A stretch of 64,000 nucleotides of DNA from Oreohelix idahoensis (taxonomy: Eukaryota; Mollusca; Gastropoda; Stylommatophora; Oreohelicidae). Within the stretch, counting starts at the first letter, position 1. Each line of letters begins with the position of its first letter. The DNA lies in assembly GCA_024509875.1 (NCBI GenBank), contig JAMPIV010004476.1:1-64000 (forward strand), written 5' to 3'. The notes beneath the pieces were generated by a model. The model did not search any database. It was given only the letters and a program-made list of their open reading frames with translations, and had not been told where the DNA came from. Shown here one piece after another: positions 29,991 through 40,420 of this stretch. The translations under genes were made by a program, and so were the position numbers.

Positions 29991-31445
29991 CAGCAGGGCA
30001 GTTGTGAGAGACTTTACTTTGCTAGTTTTTTTTTTTTTTTTTTCTTGTTTGTATTTGTTTTGTTTTTTTATATTTGTATTGTTTGTTCATTGACAAGGGG
30101 GTGTCACACACAAATTGATTCACACAATTCTGGTTTTGATTTAGGTACTATATTTGGACTGAGTGGAGATCAGAAGATCGTATATTTGGGTATCAGAAAT
30201 CTGATTTTATTGTCTTGAATTATTTACAATAGCCTATGTCATAATTATAACCCATCAAGGGTTAAACGGGATATGTTATTTGTGATCCTTTGATGATGTC
30301 AAAGATGGCCCATTTTCACTTTCAGACGGAGCGATAAAATGTCTAAGTCGAAAAATAAAATTAAAATTCATAACTAGCCTATTTTATTTAGGCCTAAAGA
30401 CCGATTTTGATGATTTTTTTTATTTATTATTATTTACTTTCTAAATATCTTATTGAACTGTCAATTTAACAAATATGAAAAATCAGTTTGTGGTACCTAA
30501 TCCAATACATCAGCAGACTTCTGGATTTGACACACTCTCTTGATCTTCATACTATTGGTGACATGACTGGTCCCATTCTGAGAACAACTGTACCGTTATC
30601 TAACAGCCGTACTTCTTTTCACCTTACAACGTTACCTTACAGCAGTTATTTTCTTCAATATTCAACTTGGTATGTTGGTGGACTAGCCTAATCACTAGGG
30701 AGTGATGATTTTCCAAGCTTCTTTATATTTCTCAGCTCAGTTATTGTTCTTACAGTTTCTCTCTATCACGACCTCGTTAGTTTGACAATCTATTCGTGAA
30801 TTGAAATGAAAGTTAAAGGCTTCTACATACCTGGTAATATGAAATACACTGTCCACACGCACACACAAAAGGGTAAAATCGCAATGATTGTCGCCGAACG
30901 CTCCGCAGTGAATATGTGTATTATTAGAGTTTATGTTCAACCTGAGCGCCAACCAGTTCTTAATGTGAAGATCGTTTTCTTTGAACTTGGCATCGGAGTT
31001 TACGAAAAAGTATCGCATCGCAAACATTCGTACGATATACATTTCGACTTTAACCAAGATTTCTCGCGAGAATAGCTATGAATTGTGCGTTTCTGCTGAA
31101 GTTGATAATATTTATAACTAATATTTCGCAACATCATAAATTAGTAAGAACAGTATCATAAGACTATGATCGTTAACGTACCTTCAATAATTATTAATGC
31201 TGTTTATTGAGACTTGTTAACACAGATACTTGTGATTGTAGTTTAAATGTAGTTTAAATGACAAAATTCAGATAAATTATATGTGATTTTATTTTAGTTA
31301 TTTATTGACAATTCAGATAGCTTAAATATATACTTTACTTCTATATTCTACAGTTCTCGCTCACGCTGGAAAAGTTTACTACAAGTCCTTGATTGTTGCT
31401 AGCTTGTCAGCACTGTCATTGCCGCATTACTTGTTGAGAGTAGTT
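29991..31445. other. No gene recognised; T-rich tract and dispersed motif
   Basis: T run at 30028-30047. The stretch around 30240-30275 (ataattataacccatcaagg then gttaaacgggatat) recurs at 54842-54875, so it is a dispersed repeat. Overlapping open frames on both strands at 30737-31075 have no domain signs. 31260-31360 matches the site flanking Gypsy 2 (see 33420 and 42796). Confidence 0.45.
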
Positions 31446-31805
31446 TTTTTTTTTTTTTTTTTTTCGTACGCCCGCTAATACTCGAGGCGAAATCTCAGGT
31501 TATTATTAATGTCTAACCTGACATTGATTTTACGTGAGTATCCCTTTTCTTGTACAGAAACAGGTGTCCCTCGCCATTCAGGCAGATACTCTCCGATTTC
31601 GGAGGTACCCATTAGAGCTGGGTCGGCTCAGGAGCCGCCAATCCCTGGTCGACGACACTCCTTCAAATGTATTCGCCAGGTCTCGAGTTAATCCAGTCCA
31701 ATTCCCGGGCGACGAAAAATCCTCAAATGCCGTCGCCCGGGTTTGATCCTGAATCACCTGGTCGCCAGAGCGGTGTTGTAACCACTACGCTAGCGCGGCT
31801 CCTAT
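31446..31805 (-). mobile_element. tRNA-derived SINE (second type), with poly-A
   Basis: Minus-strand SINE with A box TAGCGTAGTGG (31782-31792) and B box GGATCAAACCC (31739-31749). The poly-A tail is the T run at 31446-31464 on plus. Target duplication TTGAGAGTAGTT lies at about 31434-31445 and 31806-31817. Confidence 0.85.
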
Positions 31806-32027
31806 TGAGAGTAGTTATAACTTATATTCGCAATCGTCATAAATTAGTAAGTACATATATTATAAGGTCACAGCAATTGGGTCTGAAAATACACTGGGAA
31901 AAGACAAAAATAATGAGAATAAATGCAGGTAATGATAACAGGGTTGAACTTGAAGAAACACCAATACAAGATGTAGAATCGTACACATATCTTGGCAGTA
32001 ATATAGATAAAGTTGGAGGGACAGACA

Positions 32028-32274
32028 AAAGTTAGTTGCTTATCCTTTACAGGACGTGGCAATCAACCCCAGCTTTTATTGGCTGTTTGTGATTTTTCTA
32101 GGCAATTTTTTTTTTCATTCAGTAGTTTGCCATTGCTTTCTGAACGGTACGGCGCTTATACCATTGTTAAAAATCCACACAAAGCGATCTGCTACCAAAC
32201 CGCCTGCAGCAGGTTTCGAACCTGGTATATCTGGATTATGAAACTGCGTTCATATCCATTAGGCCACAGACGCC
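32028..32274 (-). mobile_element. tRNA-derived SINE inserted in RTE-C
   Basis: Flanked by a perfect 12-bp duplication GAGGGACAGACA (32016-32027 and 32275-32286). Minus-strand A box TGGCCTAATGGA (32255-32266) and B box GGTTCGAAACC (32212-32222). A fourth SINE type, differing from the others in this window. Confidence 0.88.
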
Positions 32275-32286
32275 GAGGGACAGACA

Positions 32287-32834
32287 GCGATATCAAAATA
32301 AGAATACAAAAGGCAAGAGGAGCTTTCATTGCATTGGGAAATATATGGAGATCAAGAGAAATCGGATCCAACACGAAAATAAGAATCTTCAACTCAAATG
32401 TGAAGTCAGTCCTATTGTATGGCTCTGAGACACGGAGAACAACAAAGACAACAACCAAAAAGCTACAGACTTTCATAAATGGGTGCTTGCGTAGAATAGA
32501 GGGATTAAAATGGTATGACAAGGTTACAAACGTGGAACTGATGACAAGAACTAGGCAAGTGCCAGTGGAACAAGAGATGAGAAGAAGACGATGTCGATGG
32601 ATAGGACACACACTGAGGAAACTTGTTGATAGCATTACAAGGCAGTCCTTGTTCTGGAACCCCCAGGGCAAGAGAGGCAGAGGTAGACCAAGAAGCACAT
32701 GGAGAAGAGAGCTGGAAACAGAGGTGAAAATGATGAGGAGAACGTGGAAAGAATTTAAGATGATGGCACGTGACAGGAGGACTTGGCATGTGTTTGTTGA
32801 AGGCCTATGCTCCTTTGGGAGTGTAGGGTTATGA
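32287..32834 (+). pseudogene. RTE-C C-terminal region
   Basis: Plus-strand frame (open from 32013) that reads SDIKIRIQKARGAFIALGNI, VKSVLLYGSETRRTTKTTTK, LRRIEGLKWYDKVTNVELMT and CRWIGHTLRKLVDS. This is the region after the RT palm in RTE-like LINEs. The part encoded by 32028-32274 is SINE sequence read through, not protein. It ends at a stop just before the tail. Confidence 0.85.
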
Positions 32835-32924
32835 TGATGATTATTATAAGAACATGATATGTAATGTGCCTTTATATTGTTGATGCTGTTTATTGCGACT
32901 GTATGTACTTAATTTGCTTGTTAA

Positions 32925-33117
32925 AACAGTCTTCCTCTTTTTTCTACACTCTTAGACGTCTTCTTGAATGCTTCAAAAGTTATGCTAGCATCAGGCTGAG
33001 GTAGCTTTCCACCATCCTTTGCCAATCTGTCCGCCTTATCATTGCCGGTGATGTTACAATGAGATGAGGTTTTACCTAAGAGGGAACCATTGGATCACAA
33101 CTGTTATAAATCAGTGA
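32925..33117 (-). pseudogene. RNase H fragment of an I-like LINE
   Basis: Minus-strand translation gives TVVIQWFPLLGKTSSHCNIT then GNDKADRLAKDGGKLPQPD and ITFEAFKKTSKSVEKR. The IQWxP...HCNI.GNDKADRLAKDGG pattern is the end of RNase H in I-superfamily ORF2. No surrounding frame is preserved. Confidence 0.7.
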
Positions 33118-33478
33118 CATAGTTTGTGGTGCGCCACTTTTAGGTCACCCATGTCTGCATTATTATTTTGCATTTCAACGTTGCAATTACTGACAGTGCA
33201 TAAGAACAAAAAGCAAATAGTCTCTCTATGCTTTCCTTTGTCATTGCAACCTCAGCTGCAGTTTTCACGGTATCTTTTTTCTGCTGTGACAGTGACCTTT
33301 GATCATTGTGTCACACTTCATAAAGTTAAGAACGAATGAGCATAACACACTACTAATTTGTTTGCGAGAGCAGGGAGTTAGAGTAAGAGCAAGTAAAGCT
33401 GATGTGCATATAGATATAATTAAAAAGAAGATAAATGTTCAGATAAATTATATACGTGCTTTTATATTATTTATTTAT
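33118..33478. other. Spacer up to Gypsy 2; left half of its target repeat
   Basis: No gene. The last ~50 bases (33430-33478) together with 42796-42860 rebuild a sequence similar to 31260-31360, so Gypsy 2 inserted in a repeated host sequence. Confidence 0.6.
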
Positions 33479-35857
33479 TGTGATGAATTTACCGTGATAC
33501 AACGTTAAAATATATCCAATTATAAAGATAATATGTAGGGATAAAAATAATGCGTAAGATACTAGGAGACATGCTCGCCCATGCCCGCATTTCCTACCAC
33601 CATTGACACTAACTAGTTAAACATGCAGACGAAACGGTACCCTTGTAGACGGGAGGGAAACGGAGATAAAAATCATTATGACGGTCTGAACACGTGTTTG
33701 AATCTAGAAAGGCAAAAGACGCAAATTGTATTAAAAGAAAAAAATCACGCCCCTAGTTAACACAATGTAAGGAAATTGATAGAAAACGACTTTAGCTCTT
33801 GTCAGAGACAGACGTTTCTTTGACGATTTACGGTACTTTGACGTTATAGTTTGAATATAGCGGCAACCGCGTGAACGAACGTTCACAAACTGATTTCAAA
33901 AACTAACCTTGAGGAAAGTAAGGTTTTCGTTAATAATAAAGTTATGAAAATAAAACCTAGCTAGTTTGATAGCCCATCTTAAGCAGAGAAATAAAATACT
34001 TTTAATTATACAGACGGACAGATAACAAGGAATATATTGACAAAAGACCGTATTGTTCCTATCAGACTAGCGAACAGTATTGTTGTGCATACTTTCACTA
34101 AAGTCTCAATTTTGCGTCCTTGAGACAAGAAAATGCAAAGTTCAAACTGTAATACACTAGCGGGGCAAAGTCGGGAGATAGTGGCTAAAAATAACTTAGG
34201 AAGCAGGTTCGTGCAGTTTTTACATGTGTTAGTCCAAAAAACAAGTGAAATTGTGGGATAAAGATAGAATGTGACCGACGTACATTTTAAAAATTGAGAT
34301 GTACTTTTGACTTTTTTTGGGAAAAGATAAAATGTGACCGACGTACATTTGAGAAATTAAGATGTTATTTTGACTTTATTTTCAAATTTTGAATTGAAAA
34401 GCTTAGCCTTCTGATCTGATTGGCCAACGCATTTTTATATTAGCGGGATAGAGACACACATTTTTGCCATTTTATATAAGTCTGTCCAGTGACACAGTCA
34501 TTAATTGCTAGTGGTGTTTTCCAAGGAAGAATACATAAAATTTAGTGGGACGCCATACTCTAGCCAGCAGCTCAGCTGAGTTTTGCTAGTATTAACTGTG
34601 TTCTCAATTCTGAATTCTGGTAAGAATGAAAGCATTTATCTTGTTTATTTTAATATTTTGAGTGATTGATACTGCCATATCATGAAAAATGATTACGACA
34701 AGTAAGTGCTCGCTCTAGGTCCCCAGCCGCAGTTCAGGGTCTAGAGACAAACAAATAATATATGGACACCTAACTAAGACTATGGAAGGCGGATCAATTA
34801 TTGAGATCAGTGGGAACATATCACCTATCTTATTGAATAAGAGAGGAAACTATTGAACATATATCAGATGCAATGCAGTCTTGGAGAACTGGTACTATGT
34901 GAAAACAACTGGGTAAGATGTGCTATGTTGGTCAGAGAGATCTGACCCAGTCTGTGTAATGTTGTTGTGTTGTGTTGTGTATAAGAGTGGCTCAGTAGGT
35001 AGAGTACTGACACATGGCACAAAACTTTTGTTTCAGAATTGTGAGTTTCTGTTTTGGCACTAAAGAGGTGCCAAATGCTTATGTAAGAGTACACAAGCAG
35101 ATGTGTGTGCCCCCTAACAGTTGTGTCTGTGCAGCCTACCATTGTACTCCAGCTACGGAGAGGAGTGGGCCACAGGAATCCAGTATCAGATCGTCACAGG
35201 CGAGATAAGTGAAATTCTGGCCTGCTGGAGATTCACAACTATTCTACCATCAAATAAAGACATAACTATTGAGAAATAAACATTTACCTCATTCCATAAG
35301 TCAATGGACAATGATTTTGGTAGTCACAGATTGGACGTGATGACGCCACCCCAACGTAACATCCAGTACTAGTTCTCCCAAAGACAGTATAGATAACATT
35401 AATAATAACCATTCTTATAATATACCTATGTACACAAATTACATTTTATTATGCCACATATTTATGCATTTCATTGATAAACCCATATCATTTTATATGT
35501 TCTGACCAAACTAAAACATTGGTTCAGAACTAATAAATTTTAAAAAAATTGTTAAAATTTAAACTAAAACAACCAGAGTTAGTTCAGTGTGTTATAGAGT
35601 TTATTAATATTATTAGACTTATTAATTACATGTGTGTGTCTGTATATTATATTACTACACATTACATTTCAGTACCCTAGACTTTTTAACGTAGCTACAT
35701 TCATGATAGTAGAAGAGATCTGTTTGAGGTCGTAAGTGGTAGTAAGAAGGGCCTTCTGTAATTCACATAAACATTTATCTCAGGAGCCTTCACAGCTGAC
35801 CTCATACAGTACACTAGGTAACATAACAACCATACAATACCATCAAAAACCACTACA
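33479..35857 (+). repeat. 5' LTR of Gypsy 2
   Basis: 2379 bp, very long for a Gypsy LTR. Matches 40421-42795. No long conserved ORF: the open frames inside (34864-35142 minus, 35014-35208 plus) are the same in both LTRs only because the LTRs are copies. Confidence 0.95.
34985..35060 (+). other. tRNA-like sequence inside the LTR
   Basis: GTGGCTCAGTAGGTAGAGTA resembles the 5' half of a tRNA or tRNA-derived SINE head (A-box region); the B box is degenerate. The same sequence is in the 3' LTR at about 41924-42000, so it was in the element before this insertion. Confidence 0.45.
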
Positions 35858-35862
35858 AATAT

Positions 35863-35880
35863 TGGGGGCTCGTCCGGGAT
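35863..35880 (+). other. Primer binding site, tRNA-Pro type
   Basis: TGGGGGCTCGTCCGGGAT, five bases after the 5' LTR. It is complementary to all 18 3'-terminal bases of tRNA-Pro, the primer also used by murine leukaemia-type retroviruses. Confidence 0.92.
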
Positions 35881-36127
35881 ATTAAGTTTATCAAAGATAG
35901 TAGGATATCCTAGTGTGGGAATTAAACTAGTGGGGACAGATTTGTATAAATTTAAAAGTGCCCCTTAAAATAAAAAGTGGAAATTAAAAGTTGGTGAATC
36001 TTCACAGCCAGTGGTAATTAACTGATTAATTAATTAACATATTACCTTAGTCAGTATATACTTAGAATTACCTTAGTCCTTGTATACTTGAAATTACCTT
36101 AGTCATTGCTAATTTGTATGTTAAAGT

Positions 36128-37945
36128 ATGGCAGATCTAGCAAAATTTAGATCGGCTGCTGTGCTGACGGCGAAGGAGATGAACATGGAGGGTCAGGTTT
36201 TAATTCAGCATGTAACTGCAGAATTTGACAAGTATATTGAAAGGGAAGATAGGAGGTTAGCTGAAGAGAAGAGGTTACAAATTGAGGCTGATAAAGAACT
36301 TAAGAGGTTGCAGATTGAGGCTGACAAAGAGGCAAAAGCATTGGAGGCAGAAGAAAAACGACAGCAAAGGGAAGCAGAAGATAGGAGGTTGCAAAGGGAG
36401 CATGAATTACGACTAAGGGAGCTGGAATTACAAGGCCATGCTCCTGAAAATGATGCCAGCCCTTTTGCCTCAGATGCTACGCCTAGTCAGGGAGCCTCAA
36501 TTTCAGCTATGGGGTTTCATTTAGACCATTTTGTTGAGAAAGACGATGACATCGAGGGGTACCTCAGTAGATTTGAATTATTAGCTACTACATATGGGTT
36601 AGAGAGAGAGAGGTGGAGTCTTAAGTTATCCCAGGGACTGAGAGGTACTTCTTATGAAGTCTTTGCTAAGATGAATAGAGACGACCAAGACAATTATGAC
36701 ATGCTAAAGCAGGCTTTGTTATTGAGATATGAAAAGAATGGTGAATTTTATCGTAAGAAGTTTAGAAATGCCAAACTTTTGTCTGGGGAGACATACCACC
36801 AATTCTCTGCCAGACTGGAAACCTATTTGGAGAAATGGACTGCTCTGGGGAAGACCCAAGATCTCAAAGAGATGATCATGATAGAGCAATTAAGAGAGTC
36901 TATGGCTCCAGACTTGAGAAAATTTCTCATGGAACAAGGTGCAGAGAGGTTGGGGGAGGTTTTGAATGTCGCTGAGAGGTATCAGGCAGCCCAGGCAGAG
37001 GTAAGTGGCACTAAAAAGAAGCACATAGAATATTTTAAAGCTCCACAGCAATTTAGTAAATTTGATACCAGAGAACAAGGTAATAGAGGCAGGACAAACT
37101 TTGATAGGCCACGAAATGATTATCGTGACAGAAACTCACAGTTCAATGACCAAAAATATAATGAAAGAAAACCGTTTAACCAAGGAAAGAGATGGTGCAA
37201 ATGGTGTAAGAAAGACAACCATAACACCGAATTTTGTAAAAGGAAACCTTCAAACATTGCTGCAATGAAGTCGGGGACTCAAAGATTAAAGGTTAATCCT
37301 AATGGACAGCAGGAACCTTATCACCCCCTAGTTCGTGAGGATGTTATTTGTAATGGGGTCACCACAAGGTGCCTATATGATACAGGTTTGGATTATGATT
37401 CAGTTGTGAAGTCTAGCCTAGTGGACCCAAGTCAGTATACCACAGAAACAGTGGAAATACAAGGGGCGACTAAGGACATACCACTCATGACACTTCCCAT
37501 CGCAAGGATAACGGTGAAAACTCGCTATGTGGAAGGTGAAATCAGAGCAGCAGTGATAGATGAACCAATCTACCCTCTGATATTGGGGTGTAGGTACGTC
37601 TTCTTGGGGAATCCCGAGAGACCTGTGATCATGGCGACAGTGCAGACCAGGTCACAGAAAAAGGAGGAAGAAGGTGAACCTATAAATGCTCATCCAGGGG
37701 AGATGAGGAAGGCGCAGGCTGAGGATAGGACACTCAAGCCATGTTTTAAAAAATTGCCCAAATGCCACACACCTCCAAGCAAGGGAGAGTATTTTATGAA
37801 GGACAGATTGCTATACAGGAAGACAGGAACTAGATCCACTGGTCACGGACAGTTGGTTCTTCCCAAGGTATATAGGGCCAATTTAATAAGGAGCTTACAT
37901 GTTGGAAAAGATGGTGACCATGAGAAAGTAGGTACCATCTGCTAA
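36128..37945 (+). CDS. gag-pol: Gypsy 2 Gag-protease-integrase N-terminus
   Basis: 605 residues in one frame. Residues 1-110: start and a charged coiled coil (EEKRLQIEADKELKRLQIEA). About 135-300: SCAN-like capsid (YLSRFELLATTYGLERERWS, YHQFSARLETYLEKW, MIEQLRESMAPDLRKFLMEQ). About 357-370: zinc knuckle CKWCKKDNHNTEFC (CX2CX4HX4C). About 410-500: protease with CLYDTGLDYDSVV (DTG) and YPLILGCRYV. About 510-605: integrase N-terminal region (KGEYFMKDRLLYRK, LPKVYRANLIRSLHVG). It stops at TAA where the zinc-finger Cys should continue. The Met at 36128 fits, since no in-frame Met precedes it and the coiled coil starts soon after. Gag-Pol fused without a frameshift is a feature of some Gypsy lineages. 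Confidence 0.9.
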   Translation: MADLAKFRSAAVLTAKEMNMEGQVLIQHVTAEFDKYIEREDRRLAEEKRLQIEADKELKRLQIEADKEAKALEAEEKRQQREAEDRRLQREHELRLRELELQGHAPENDASPFASDATPSQGASISAMGFHLDHFVEKDDDIEGYLSRFELLATTYGLERERWSLKLSQGLRGTSYEVFAKMNRDDQDNYDMLKQALLLRYEKNGEFYRKKFRNAKLLSGETYHQFSARLETYLEKWTALGKTQDLKEMIMIEQLRESMAPDLRKFLMEQGAERLGEVLNVAERYQAAQAEVSGTKKKHIEYFKAPQQFSKFDTREQGNRGRTNFDRPRNDYRDRNSQFNDQKYNERKPFNQGKRWCKWCKKDNHNTEFCKRKPSNIAAMKSGTQRLKVNPNGQQEPYHPLVREDVICNGVTTRCLYDTGLDYDSVVKSSLVDPSQYTTETVEIQGATKDIPLMTLPIARITVKTRYVEGEIRAAVIDEPIYPLILGCRYVFLGNPERPVIMATVQTRSQKKEEEGEPINAHPGEMRKAQAEDRTLKPCFKKLPKCHTPPSKGEYFMKDRLLYRKTGTRSTGHGQLVLPKVYRANLIRSLHVGKDGDHEKVGTIC

Positions 37946-38510
37946 AAGGTTGCTCGAAAATACTATTGGCCCGACGTAAATGTCGATATTGAAAACTTTG
38001 TAGAAGCATGTGGCATATTTCATGAGGGAACGCCCACAAAGGGACAAAATGTGCAGGACCTAGAAACGCCACGGGGCAAACTTAGGCCTGGAAGGAAAAA
38101 TAATTATAATCAGGTAGACAAAGTGGAATGGGAGCCCCCTTTTCACACCCAGTCTTCACTTGAATGGATTAACATGGCCACTATGCGACGAGTACGAAGA
38201 GTAATTTTGCCCCAGAATAAGCTGACAATCCCTCGGTCAGCCTTATATAAATTGGAGGGAACTAAAAGAGAGCGAAGATCTCTCATCAGCAATCTAAAGT
38301 GGGGAGACAAACCCAAGAAAAAAATTGGTAGTGGTCGATTTGTGAGTGATGATTCTAGGAAGAAAGGTCCTCACTATAAGGCTTCTAATGGAAGGGACCC
38401 GACGGGTACCATGAAAAATAAGTGTGAAAAATTAAAAGTCCTGATGTACCTTATTAAGGACCTGGACGGATGAGAAAGCAGAAGAGACTGTTACCTCATC
38501 GTATCAATAT
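37946..38510 (+). pseudogene. Gypsy 2 disrupted integrase core with unexplained insert
   Basis: After the stop, residues ARKYYWPDVNVDIENFVEAC and TKGQNVQDLETPRGKL are the expected integrase zinc-finger end and linker (one Cys of the CxxC is changed). The core with its DDE motifs should follow. Instead, about 380 bases from ~38080 to 38460 form an open frame (38051-38473) with no integrase motif, for example WEPPFHTQSSLEWINMATMR and KKKIGSGRFVSDDSRKKGPH. Real integrase frame resumes at TDEKAEETVTSSYQYV near 38466. The insert may be captured or replaced sequence. I do not recognise it. Confidence 0.7.
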
Positions 38511-38849
38511 GTGAATGAGCTGACCACTCGTCTGAAAGCTGGATGGAAACTGGCAAATGATAATTTGAGACAAGCCAGGAAGAAACATGCAGCATATTTT
38601 AATAGGAAAGCCAAGGACAGAGAACTAGCTGTGGGAGAGAAGGTGCTTCTTCTACTACCCGGCAGCCAGAATAAATTACAAATTGGATGGCAAGGTCCAT
38701 ATACGGTTCTAGAGAAGGTGTCTAAAACAAACTATAAAATTGATAAAAAGGGGAAGGAGAAGGTATATCATGTAAACCTTTTAAAGAAGTATCTGGACAG
38801 ACCACTCCAGGAAAGCACCCCCTTACTGACCCTGGCTATCGCAACTTAA
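38511..38849 (+). pseudogene. pol: Gypsy 2 integrase C-terminal domain
   Basis: 113 residues: helical region (LKAGWKLANDNLRQARKKHA), basic linker, then the SH3-like GPYTVLEKVSKTNYKI and VYHVNLLKKYLDRP that end Gypsy integrases. Terminated by TAA directly followed by ATG in the same frame, where the RT begins. It has no start of its own; the true frame extends upstream to about 38466. Confidence 0.85.
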
Positions 38850-40331
38850 ATGCAAAAGGAACCACTCACCTCACATGAATACCCATTACATCCCTGTGAG
38901 AAAGCCGCACAGGTAAAAGTCAGTAAGCACCTGACTAAAAACCAGAGGGAGAGAGTTCAACAGGTTCTGGAGGAACATACAGATGTATTAACAGATAAAC
39001 CAGGACATATAAATTTGCTACAGTATGACATGAAGCTGGTAGACTCAAACCCAATCTGTATGAGAGCCTATTCTATTCCGTTCGCGAAGGAGAAGGCATT
39101 GAAAGAAGAAATAGATTATTTGTTGAAAGAGGGGATTATTTCACACAGTGAATCTTCTTTTAGCTCCAGTGTAGTTTTGTTGAGGAAACCGTCTGGGGAA
39201 CATAGACTGTGCATAGATTACAGGAAACTGAATGCTGTCACAGAAGGACAAGTGGATCCATTACCAGACACAAAACAGTTATTTGCCAGATTGAACAAGG
39301 CAAAATACTTTTCGAAGGTGGATCTTAGTAAAGGCTATTACCAGATTCCAGTGAAGCCTGAAGTTAGACCTTACTTAGCTTTTAGCACCTCGGAAGGACA
39401 TTATGAATTCAACATGCTACCACTCGGATTGAAAAATGCTCCGAGTGTATTTTCAAGGATGATGCGCAAATTGTTGGATCCCCTGAATAATCCATGTATC
39501 ACGAATTTCATGGATGATATTCTCGTCGCCACAGAGACATTTGAAGAACACATTAACTCTCTGAAAATGTTATTTGATAGGCTTAGGGAAGCGAACTTAA
39601 CTGCTAGACCAACAAAATGTTATATTGGATGCAAAGAGTTGGAATTCTTGGGACACACTGTACATCAGGGTAACATGACTCCTGACCCCAAGAACTTGGA
39701 AAAACCGCAGAGAGCACCTAGACCACAAACAAAAAAGGACGTGCGATCATTCGTGTCTTTATGTGTGTTTTACCAAAAATATATCAAAAATTTTAACTCT
39801 ATATGTGCTCCTCTGACTGATCTGACTCGCAAAGGAAATCCAGATAAAATTGTTTGGTCTGCGCAATGTGAATTGGCTTTCCAAGAGTTAAAGGAAAAAC
39901 TCACTAGCAAGCCTATTCTCAAATTGCCTGATTTGACACAGGTCTTTGTGGTGAGAACAGATGCAAGTAATGTAGGCCTGGGGGCGGCTCTGTTGCAAAG
40001 GTCATCTTCACCCAATGGGGAACTGAACCCAGTCGCTTATGCAAGCCGCAAATTGAATAAAGCGGAGCAAGGATATTCCACAAGCGAAAAAGAATGTTTA
40101 GCGTTAATCTGGGCAATAGAAAAGTTTCAAATCTATCTGTATGGTAGGACTTTTGTGGTCCAGACGGATCATCAGCCCCTAGTGTTCTTATCTCAGGCCA
40201 AGCATGAAAATGCAAGATTGTTAAGATGGTCTTTATTGTTACAACCTTATCAGTTTATTATCGAATATATCCCTGGGTCATTGAATGTCGGTGCAGATTT
40301 CCTCAGTCGGCACCCCTGTGATCAAAATTAG
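38850..40331 (+). CDS. pol: Gypsy 2 reverse transcriptase-RNase H
   Basis: 493 residues, intact. About 50-95: HTDVLTDKPGHINLLQYDMK. RT: LCIDYRKLNAVTEGQVDPLP, KYFSKVDLSKGYYQIPVK (motif A Asp), MLPLGLKNAPSVFSRMM, ITNFMDDILVATE (catalytic FMDD), LEFLGHTVHQGNMTPDP. RNase H: VFVVRTDASNVGLGAALLQR, GYSTSEKECLALIWAIEKF, FVVQTDHQPLVFLS and NVGADFLSRHP, all catalytic acids present. It immediately follows a TAA-ATG junction with integrase, so integrase lies upstream of RT. Family length is normal, so the enzyme could still be functional. Confidence 0.95.
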   Translation: MQKEPLTSHEYPLHPCEKAAQVKVSKHLTKNQRERVQQVLEEHTDVLTDKPGHINLLQYDMKLVDSNPICMRAYSIPFAKEKALKEEIDYLLKEGIISHSESSFSSSVVLLRKPSGEHRLCIDYRKLNAVTEGQVDPLPDTKQLFARLNKAKYFSKVDLSKGYYQIPVKPEVRPYLAFSTSEGHYEFNMLPLGLKNAPSVFSRMMRKLLDPLNNPCITNFMDDILVATETFEEHINSLKMLFDRLREANLTARPTKCYIGCKELEFLGHTVHQGNMTPDPKNLEKPQRAPRPQTKKDVRSFVSLCVFYQKYIKNFNSICAPLTDLTRKGNPDKIVWSAQCELAFQELKEKLTSKPILKLPDLTQVFVVRTDASNVGLGAALLQRSSSPNGELNPVAYASRKLNKAEQGYSTSEKECLALIWAIEKFQIYLYGRTFVVQTDHQPLVFLSQAKHENARLLRWSLLLQPYQFIIEYIPGSLNVGADFLSRHPCDQN

Positions 40332-40408
40332 AGTAGTTAGCAGGCGTGAGGAGTAATTGTATCTATGTGTATCACTGGTTTTGGAACTTGCAGTAGTGCA
40401 TGTTCTCA

Positions 40409-40420
40409 AGTGGGGAGATG
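40409..40420 (+). other. Polypurine tract of Gypsy 2
   Basis: agtggggagatg, purine-rich and ending right at the TGTGATG start of the 3' LTR; the usual primer site for plus-strand DNA. Confidence 0.7.

Larger units (their letters stand above)
31855..32845 (+). mobile_element. RTE-C LINE 3' part, interrupted by a SINE
   Basis: Plus-strand RTE-like LINE with 5' truncation near 31855 and a (GAT)n-like tail at ~32831-32845. The RT fragment is at 31866-32035 (QQLGLKIHWEKTKIMRINAG) and continues after the SINE at 32287-32834. Other copies are at 49512-50147 with 54202-54715, and at 56505-56720. Confidence 0.85.

Noticed and set aside
30737..31075. Two overlapping open frames on opposite strands
   Set aside because: No domain, codon or splice support for either; likely chance.
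34864..35208. Conserved open frames in the Gypsy 2 LTRs
   Set aside because: They recur at 41803-42147 only because the LTRs are copies of one sequence; no protein motif is seen.
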